From positions 1 to 12,169 of the forward strand of contig JAKBFR010000068.1 in the NCBI GenBank assembly GCA_021837545.1: a stretch of DNA of 12,169 bases, given 5' to 3'. Below are positions 7,619 to 12,169 of this stretch, one piece after another. Made by a program: the position numbers and the translations under genes. Source of the stretch: Bacillota bacterium (GTDB lineage: Bacteria > Bacillota_A > Clostridia > Clostridiales > Clostridiaceae). Every line of letters begins with the position of its first letter. Within the stretch, counting starts at the first letter, position 1. The notes beneath the pieces were generated by a model, which saw nothing but the letters and a program-made list of their open reading frames with translations, was not told the origin of the DNA and ran no database searches.

Positions 7619-8662
7619 ATGAGTATTATAACAATTATTGGAGCAGGCCAAATGGCATCTGCACTAACTTTTCCATTAACAGAAAATAATAATAAGGTAA
7701 GACTTGTTGGTACTCCATTAGATAGAGATATCATCAATACTGCAAAGGATACAGGTTTTCATACTACATTAAAACGCCAATTACCTAAAACAGGTATTGA
7801 ATATTATCAAATTGAAGATGTAAATAAAGCAATAGATGAAGCTGAAGTTATTATTTGTGGAGTTAGCAGTTTTGGTGTTGATTGGTTTGCAGATAAAATA
7901 TTGCCTATTCTACCTGAAGATATTCCTATTCTTTCAATAACAAAGGGGATGATTACTGAAGAGGATGGCAAAATGATTAATTATCCACACTACTTTTTAA
8001 GTAAACTTCCTTCTAATAAGAAACTTTCTATTAATGCAGTAGGTGGCCCATGTACTAGTTATGAACTTGCTGATAAAGATAATTCTGAAGTTGTATTTTG
8101 TGGAGATGACATAAATATACTTAGAAATCTTAAGAGTTTATTTGAAACATCATACTATCATATTAGCTTATCTACAGATATTGTAGGTGTTGAATGTGCA
8201 GTGGCCTTGAAGAACGCTTATGCCCTAGGTGTATCGTTAGCTATTGGACTAGCTATTGGAGCTGATGGTTCTGGAAAAGAACATTATAATTCTCAGGCTG
8301 CACTTTTTGGACAAAGCATAAAGGAAGCGAAACATCTTCTTGAAATAGTCGGCGGCGGTGAAGAAAATATTATATATTTTGGTGGAGACCTATATGTAAC
8401 AGTCTTTGGTGGACGTACTCGTAGAATAGGAACCTTATTAGGACAAGGATTGACCTTTGAAGAAGCTATGGAACAATTAAAAGGAGTTACATTAGAATCT
8501 GTAGTTATTGCTACTCATGCTGCAAAGTACGTACGTTGTCTAGCAGAAAGAGGAATCGTTAAACTTAGTGAATTTCCGATGATAATTCATATTGATGAGA
8601 TCATAAATTCCGGTGCCATAGTTGATATTCCATGGAAAGCCTTCGAATCAGAAAAAATATGA
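7619..8662 (+). CDS. Divergent GpsA-type NAD(P)-dependent glycerol-3-phosphate dehydrogenase homologue
   Basis: This 347-residue protein has the GpsA plan. An N-terminal Rossmann fold carries GAGQMASA (8-15). SITKG contains Lys109, VGGPCTSYEL (141-150) sits at the usual GPSFAxE position, ALKN (196-199) carries the expected catalytic Lys198, and GGRTRRIGTLLGQG (264-277) is the substrate-phosphate loop. Known family reaction: reversible reduction of dihydroxyacetone phosphate to sn-glycerol 3-phosphate in the cytosol. The start is ATG 7619, seven bases after GGGAGGT (7606-7612); the in-frame TTG at 7604 overlaps that ribosome site. Its place behind a Gat-type PTS, and several substitutions from housekeeping GpsA (GPCTSYE, VFGGRTRR), suggest a catabolic paralogue acting on a polyol phosphate rather than the phospholipid-synthesis enzyme. 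That is inference. A terminator follows at 8722. Confidence 0.88.
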   Translation: MSIITIIGAGQMASALTFPLTENNNKVRLVGTPLDRDIINTAKDTGFHTTLKRQLPKTGIEYYQIEDVNKAIDEAEVIICGVSSFGVDWFADKILPILPEDIPILSITKGMITEEDGKMINYPHYFLSKLPSNKKLSINAVGGPCTSYELADKDNSEVVFCGDDINILRNLKSLFETSYYHISLSTDIVGVECAVALKNAYALGVSLAIGLAIGADGSGKEHYNSQAALFGQSIKEAKHLLEIVGGGEENIIYFGGDLYVTVFGGRTRRIGTLLGQGLTFEEAMEQLKGVTLESVVIATHAAKYVRCLAERGIVKLSEFPMIIHIDEIINSGAIVDIPWKAFESEKI

Positions 8663-8721
8663 TGGTGAAACATCAATAGTAGTGGATTTTAAAGGTCACG
8701 CTTCGCCTCCACCAAGCATTT

Positions 8722-8752
8722 CCTCGACAATGTAGTATTGTCGGGGATTTTC
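8722..8752 (+). terminator. Rho-independent terminator after the GpsA-like gene
   Basis: CCTCGACAAT (8722-8731) pairs with ATTGTCGGGG (8737-8746) over 10 bp with a single G-U pair and a 5-base loop, followed by ATTTTCT. It closes the PTS/dehydrogenase region 59 bases after the last stop codon and separates it from the decayed kinase. Confidence 0.75.
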
Positions 8753-8767
8753 TGCGTTATAAGGTAA

Positions 8768-8824
8768 AAGAATATATTAAATTATAAAAATATTCCTATG
8801 ATAGTTGAAAAGCTAAATGACTAA
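8768..8824 (+). pseudogene. Out-of-frame 5' scrap of the histidine kinase HAMP domain
   Basis: In the second frame this stretch reads NIPMIVEKLND and then hits a stop at 8822. Dropping two bases (8822-8823) would join it to TSKHLDLLANGNLS in the kinase frame, making a continuous HAMP helix (conserved Pro, then the GNLS turn). No transmembrane or sensor sequence precedes it, since the terminator at 8722 is directly upstream. This is therefore the broken left edge of a former full-length kinase. Confidence 0.5.
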
Positions 8825-8835
8825 CTTCAAAGCAT

Positions 8836-9795
8836 TTGGATTTATTAGCAAATGGTAATCTTAGTAAAGAAGTTTCAGCTAAATATTTAAAACAAAAAGA
8901 TGAAATTGGATCTATGACGAGTTCCATGAAAATAATGCAGGAATCAATAAAAAACATGATTATAAAAATAGAAGATAATTCTTCTAATAAAATAAAAGAA
9001 ACTCTTAAAATTCAGGATGAAATATTCGCAAATGTATCACATGAGCTTAAAACTCCTTTGAACGTAATTTTCAGTGCCAATCAGCTAATTGAGTTTTATT
9101 TAAAAAATAGTTTGATTGAAGATAATAAAGAAAAAATTTTTAAAAACATAAATACCATCAAACAAAATTGTTACAGGTTTATAAAGCTTATTAACAACAT
9201 AGTAGATATATCAAAAATGAATTCTGGATTTTTAAGAGTAAATCTATCTAATGAAAATATAGTTGATATTACTGAGAATATTGTGCAATCAATATCTGAG
9301 TATATCAATGGAAAAGATATAAGTATTATTTTTGATACAAACACAGAAGAAAAGATTATGGCCTGTGACCCTGAAAAGATTGAAAGGGTTATTCTAAACC
9401 TTATTTCAAATGCAATTAAATTTACAAATAAAGATGGAAGTATATTTGTAAATTTAATTGATAAAGGTGATACTGTTGAAATAGATGTAAAAGATACTGG
9501 TATAGGAATTGAAGAAAAATACTTAAATAATATTTTTGGAAGATTTGAACAGGTAAACAAGTCTCTTTCACGTAATGCTGAAGGAAGTGGCATTGGATTA
9601 TCCTTGGTAAAATCAATTGTTGAAATGCATGACGGCAAAATAAGTGTTGAGAGTAAAGTTGGTGAAGGTAGTATATTTAAAATAGAGCTACCTGTAAAGA
9701 CTATAGAAGAAACAAAAGTCATTGAGCAAAGTAAAGCTATTAATAATAAAATTGAAATGATTAACATTGAATTTTCTGATATATATTCAATATAA
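8836..9795 (+). CDS. Sensor histidine kinase, N-terminally truncated (probable pseudogene)
   Basis: The frame encodes the cytoplasmic half of a two-component kinase. It has part of a HAMP domain (LLANGNLSKEV to DEIGSM, residues 3-27), a HisKA domain with the phospho-acceptor His69 in FANVSHELKTPLN, and a complete HATPase: N-box LNLISNAIKF (Asn188/Asn192), G1 DTGIG (220-224), F-box IFGRFEQV and G2 GSGIGLS (250-256). The C-terminal tail is lysine/glutamate rich and ends IEFSDIYSI. The first possible start is TTG 8836; it has no ribosome binding site and falls inside the HAMP domain, and an in-frame stop lies at 8818. Membrane segments, sensor domain and a partner response regulator are all absent. 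It could be translated as a soluble kinase fragment, but decay is more likely, given the transposase scrap just after it. Confidence 0.85.
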   Translation: MDLLANGNLSKEVSAKYLKQKDEIGSMTSSMKIMQESIKNMIIKIEDNSSNKIKETLKIQDEIFANVSHELKTPLNVIFSANQLIEFYLKNSLIEDNKEKIFKNINTIKQNCYRFIKLINNIVDISKMNSGFLRVNLSNENIVDITENIVQSISEYINGKDISIIFDTNTEEKIMACDPEKIERVILNLISNAIKFTNKDGSIFVNLIDKGDTVEIDVKDTGIGIEEKYLNNIFGRFEQVNKSLSRNAEGSGIGLSLVKSIVEMHDGKISVESKVGEGSIFKIELPVKTIEETKVIEQSKAINNKIEMINIEFSDIYSI

Positions 9796-9801
9796 TAATT
9801 A

Positions 9802-9939
9802 TTAGATGAACAATTTGAAATTAACAATAATCGTGCTGAAAGAACTACCAAGACTTTTGTGATAGGACGTAAGTGGTTATTTTCTATAAGTAAGAAAGAA
9901 AAAGTGTTATCTAAGAAATTAATATGCTGGTTGGGGTGA
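9802..9939 (+). pseudogene. IS66-family transposase C-terminal remnant
   Basis: About 45 codons read EINNNRAERTTKTFVIGRKW-LFS, which matches the conserved late IS66 (TnpC) transposase pattern E-x-x-NNRAER...KPFVIGRKNWLFS, with the Asn of GRKNW missing. The reading loses similarity after the LFS motif and stops at 9937-9939. There is no start codon, no inverted repeat end that I can identify, and no tnpA or tnpB. It begins seven bases after the kinase stop in the same frame. This is a dead fragment marking past insertion and deletion at this locus. Confidence 0.75.
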
Positions 9940-9966
9940 TTAGATATCACTTTGACCAGCTTTTTT
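9926..9966 (+). terminator. Strong Rho-independent terminator
   Basis: GCTGGT (9926-9931) pairs with ACCAGC (9955-9960) and GTGAT (9936-9940) with ATCAC (9946-9950). The four bases between on each side (TGGG and TTTG) can form G-U pairs, giving a continuous stem of about 15 bp with a 5-base loop, then TTTTTT (9961-9966). It ends any transcript from the kinase/IS66 region before the desaturase-like gene. Confidence 0.85.
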
Positions 9967-10041
9967 GCTTTGCGAATGAGTTGTTAAGGATTACTTTTGT
10001 ACATCTATGTTTTAATGAATTAATAGTTCTAGTGCTTTAAA

Positions 10042-10097
10042 AAATAGCTATAAATATTTAAATTACTGCAAATACTAAACGGTAAGTGTAGCTATTT
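10042..10097 (+). promoter_or_regulatory. Inverted repeat in the leader of the desaturase-like gene
   Basis: AAATAGCTA (10042-10050) and TAGCTATTT (10089-10097) are perfect 9-bp complements 38 bases apart. The right arm ends two bases before the ribosome site AAAGGAG (10100-10106). If transcribed, the repeat could fold next to the ribosome site; if upstream of the start point it could be an operator. No convincing -35/-10 pair was found between 9967 and 10115; a TATAAA at 10049 lacks a good -35. Confidence 0.35.
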
Positions 10098-10115
10098 GGA
10101 AAGGAGTACTATTAA

Positions 10116-11615
10116 ATGAGTAAAAAAGTAATTATTATAGGTGCTGGAATTGGAGGGTTATCTACTGCTTTAAGGCTTTTAAATAATGGATATGAAGTAG
10201 AAGTTTATGAAAAGGATGAAACAATAGGTGGGAGAGTTAATATCATAGAAACTGAAACTTTTCGTTTTGATTTATCAGCTTCAATTTTGATGATGCCTGA
10301 TTTATATAAAGAAATATTTTCATATGTTAATAAAGACTATCGGGATTATTTAGAATTTACACAATTAGATCCCATTTATAGGCTTTTTTCAGCTGATAAA
10401 ACTGTTCAGGATTTCAATAACAATATTTCTTCTTTAACAATAAACTTAGAGGAAATTTCAAAAGAAGATTCCTTAGGCTACTTTAAATTTATATCCGATG
10501 TTTATGAAAAGTATTTAGTTGCCAATGAATATTTTTTACAAAGATCTCAAGATGATTCAAAAGATTTTTTTAATTTAGAAACTTTCCTAAAAGCTTTAAA
10601 AATTAATACTCTTTCTACATCTTATGATTATATTTCAAAATATATTAGAAATGAAAAACTTCGGGAATTTTTAGCCTTTCAGTCCATGTATGTTGGCATA
10701 TCTCCTTTTAATGGTCCGAATATCTACACTCTTATACCTGTTGTTTCTCAGCTATATGGGTTATGGCATCTTAAAGGCGGTATGTATTCATTTATTAAAG
10801 CCTTAACAAAGGTGATATATGAATTGGGTGGAACAATAACGACAGGAGTAACTGTGGAGGAAATTCTATTTTTAAAGGGTAAAGCTATTGGTGTAAAAAC
10901 ATCTAAAGGTATTGAAAACGGAGATATAGTTGTATGCAATGCCGATTTCCCTTATGCTATGAAAAATTTGGTGAAAGATGAGTATTACAAAGATAAGTAT
11001 ACTGATAAAAAGATAGCTGAAATGAAATATACCTGTTCTACTTTCATTATTTATTTAGGTCTTAGGAAAAAATACCCCGAGTTAGCAGTTCATAATATAT
11101 ATTTAGGTGAAAACTTTAAAGAGAACATAGAATCAGCCTTTACAGGTAACTTACCTAAGAATCCATCTTTCTATATTTATTGCCCTAGTAGAATAGATAG
11201 GAGTATGGTAAAAAATGATGGCGATTGTTTAAATATTATGCTTCGAGTACCTAATATCTTTTTTAAAGAAATAATTTGGGATAAAAATACGATTAATTTA
11301 TTAACCAATACAATTCTGAAAGAATTGAAAAACATCAAGGGACTAGAGGATATAGAAGAAAATATTGAATATATAAATTACCTTACCCCACTAGACATGG
11401 AATGCAAATTTAATGCTTATGGTGGTACAGCTTTTGGCCTTAGTCCTACCCTAACGCAAACAAACTATTTTAGACCACATTTCAAATCAAGTAAAGCTGA
11501 AAATTTATTTTTCGTGGGCAGTTCAGTGCATCCTGGTCCTGGAATATCATTAGTCTTAAATTCAAGTAAATTAGTAATTGAAGAAATTTTAAATACTACA
11601 AGCGACTTTTCTTAA
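10116..11615 (+). CDS. CrtI-family FAD-dependent desaturase/oxidoreductase (phytoene desaturase-like)
   Basis: This 499-residue flavoprotein has an N-terminal dinucleotide-binding fold KKVIIIGAGIGGLSTA (GxGxxG at 9-14), the ribose-binding Glu32 at the end of strand 2 (VEVYEK) and the GGR motif (38-40), all typical of CrtI/CrtN and related amine-oxidase-fold enzymes. The C-terminal FAD motif NLFFVGSSVHPGPGISLVL has the family's hallmark G-x-x-x-HPG-x-G. Length equals that of bacterial phytoene and diapophytoene desaturases. The ATG is nine bases after AAAGGAG. Known relatives dehydrogenate carotenoid precursors, but no prenyl-transferase or squalene/phytoene synthase gene is visible in the window, so the substrate is uncertain. 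It appears to be transcribed alone, between a terminator at 9926 and another at 11637. Confidence 0.9.
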   Translation: MSKKVIIIGAGIGGLSTALRLLNNGYEVEVYEKDETIGGRVNIIETETFRFDLSASILMMPDLYKEIFSYVNKDYRDYLEFTQLDPIYRLFSADKTVQDFNNNISSLTINLEEISKEDSLGYFKFISDVYEKYLVANEYFLQRSQDDSKDFFNLETFLKALKINTLSTSYDYISKYIRNEKLREFLAFQSMYVGISPFNGPNIYTLIPVVSQLYGLWHLKGGMYSFIKALTKVIYELGGTITTGVTVEEILFLKGKAIGVKTSKGIENGDIVVCNADFPYAMKNLVKDEYYKDKYTDKKIAEMKYTCSTFIIYLGLRKKYPELAVHNIYLGENFKENIESAFTGNLPKNPSFYIYCPSRIDRSMVKNDGDCLNIMLRVPNIFFKEIIWDKNTINLLTNTILKELKNIKGLEDIEENIEYINYLTPLDMECKFNAYGGTAFGLSPTLTQTNYFRPHFKSSKAENLFFVGSSVHPGPGISLVLNSSKLVIEEILNTTSDFS

Positions 11616-11636
11616 TTACCTATAATCACAAAAAAA

Positions 11637-11669
11637 CGAAGGCAATTTTAATTAATACTTTCGCTTTTT
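11637..11669. terminator. Bidirectional terminator after the desaturase-like gene
   Basis: CGAAGG (11637-11642) pairs with CTTTCG (11658-11663), with one G-U pair and a 15-base AT-rich loop. On the + strand it is followed by CTTTTT (11663-11668). On the minus strand the same stem is followed by TTTTTTT (complement of 11630-11636). It would thus serve a + strand gene ending at 11615 and a converging minus-strand gene ending near 11675. Confidence 0.7.
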
Positions 11670-11674
11670 GCCTA

Positions 11675-11803
11675 TTATCTTGGTTCTGGTACTACTATAG
11701 CTTCTAAAGCTGGAGATTTTCCAACTAGGCCAACTGCATGGATATGGAAAAAATTATTGCTTTTGGTGTGAAAAATGATAACATTTGCACATCTGTTCTC
11801 TAA
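11675..11803 (-). pseudogene. Possible 3' remnant of an unrecognised minus-strand gene
   Basis: The minus strand has 42 open codons ending in FHIHAVGLVGKSPALEAIV and then VPEPR and a double stop, only about 11 bases before the minus-direction arm of the terminator at 11637. There is no start codon; an in-frame stop lies immediately upstream at 11804-11806. The sequence reads like real protein (few rare residues, balanced composition) but I do not recognise the family. The position just ahead of a terminator is the main support. It may equally be chance. Confidence 0.3.
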
Positions 11804-11850
11804 TTATTTTGGAGGAAGCAGCAAAATTGCTGAAGAATTTTAAGTGAATA

Positions 11851-11905
11851 TTGAAGTGTGTTTTATCCACAGGATAAGGATTTCTAAGTGCTAAAGCACT
11901 AAGAA
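11851..11905 (-). repeat. Pair of palindromes, possibly a decayed IS200/IS605-type right end
   Basis: Two hairpins sit side by side: TTATCC-ACA-GGATAA (11863-11877), and TTCT-A-AGTGCT-AA-AGCACT-A-AGAA (11882-11905, with one A-A mismatch). On the minus strand the small hairpin is followed eight bases later by TCAA (complement of 11851-11854), which resembles the subterminal hairpin plus TCAA cleavage site of IS200/IS605 right ends. No TnpB or TnpA coding sequence can be read next to it, so this remains a suggestion. Confidence 0.25.
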
Positions 11906-12169
11906 CTCTCTTTATGTTCCCACAGACTTAGGTTTGGGGGATATTTTATTTAGGGGGTCTAACTTTTACTCAGAATTAAAGATATTTGCGTAAAGGTTTA
12001 GGGTTTTGCATAATTGTCTATTCAAATTGGATGAAATGCCCCCTAGTATCAACCATTATAAGAAATATATAACTATATTTAAGTCATTGATAGTATTATT
12101 CATTTAGTTGAACATGAATATATTTTTTGTTTAAGCTTTTCTGCTGTAGAAAGTGAGGCAGTATAAATC
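11906..12169. other. Gene-free right edge of the window
   Basis: No frame on either strand gives a convincing protein here; stops are frequent in all six. The only structure seen is a G-run/C-run complement (TAGGGGG at 11951-11957 with CCCCCTA at 12039-12045), unusual in DNA this AT-rich. No clear promoter, tRNA or terminator was found. Confidence 0.5.

Noticed and set aside
9171..9950. A 259-codon open frame on the minus strand across the histidine kinase
   Set aside because: It is antisense to a kinase with clear catalytic motifs. It is Ser/Leu/Ile-rich as expected for an antisense shadow, has no family features and starts inside the IS66 scrap/terminator region.
11863..11871. TTATCCACA, a perfect DnaA box
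   Set aside because: It is a single copy, forms the left part of a local palindrome, and has no companion boxes, dnaA/dnaN genes or AT-rich unwinding cluster, so it is no evidence for an origin.
1..12169. CRISPR arrays, tRNA or rRNA genes
   Set aside because: No regularly spaced direct repeats, cloverleaf-like segments or rRNA-like stretches were seen in either strand.

Overview
The window is strongly AT-rich, with near-consensus AGGAGG-type ribosome binding sites, short U-tailed terminators and LevR/PTS gene families. This suggests a low-GC Firmicute, most likely Clostridium sensu stricto. The call is from sequence style and protein families only. All recognisable intact genes are on the + strand.

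Region 1 (1-8662) is a sugar- or polyol-uptake locus. A LevR-type sigma-54 activator fills 1-2808 and enters from outside the window. After its terminator comes a textbook -24/-12 promoter (2896-2911), then galactitol-family PTS genes EIIA, EIIB and EIIC. These are followed by an AraM/EgsA-type sn-glycerol-1-phosphate dehydrogenase homologue, a NagD/AraL-type HAD phosphatase and a divergent GpsA-type glycerol-3-phosphate dehydrogenase homologue. Inferred logic: the PTS imports and phosphorylates a polyol or related sugar, one or both dehydrogenases oxidise the polyol phosphate, and the phosphatase removes phosphate from a product or a toxic intermediate. The regulator, which itself carries PTS-like domains, senses flux and drives the sigma-54 promoter. 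The GpsA-like gene may also have its own sigma-A promoter (7560-7588). The substrate cannot be read from sequence. An AraL-like plus AraM-like pair also occurs in the Bacillus subtilis arabinose operon, but the combination with a Gat-type PTS, a GpsA-like enzyme and a PTS-domain sigma-54 activator is the most interesting system here.

Region 2 (8663-10100) is decayed DNA. It holds a terminator, a sensor histidine kinase that has lost its sensor and membrane part and is frameshifted inside its HAMP domain, an IS66-family transposase C-terminal scrap, and another strong terminator.

Region 3 (10101-12169) holds a complete CrtI-family (phytoene desaturase-like) FAD oxidoreductase with its own ribosome binding site. 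It ends at a hairpin that would work as a terminator in both directions. Beyond it is a 554-base stretch with no convincing intact gene. It contains a possible minus-strand gene tail and palindromes that may be a decayed IS200/IS605-type end.

Several apparent start codons in this window (TTG 5215, ATG 6617, TTG 7604, GTG 94) are too far upstream. The preferred starts are given with each gene.
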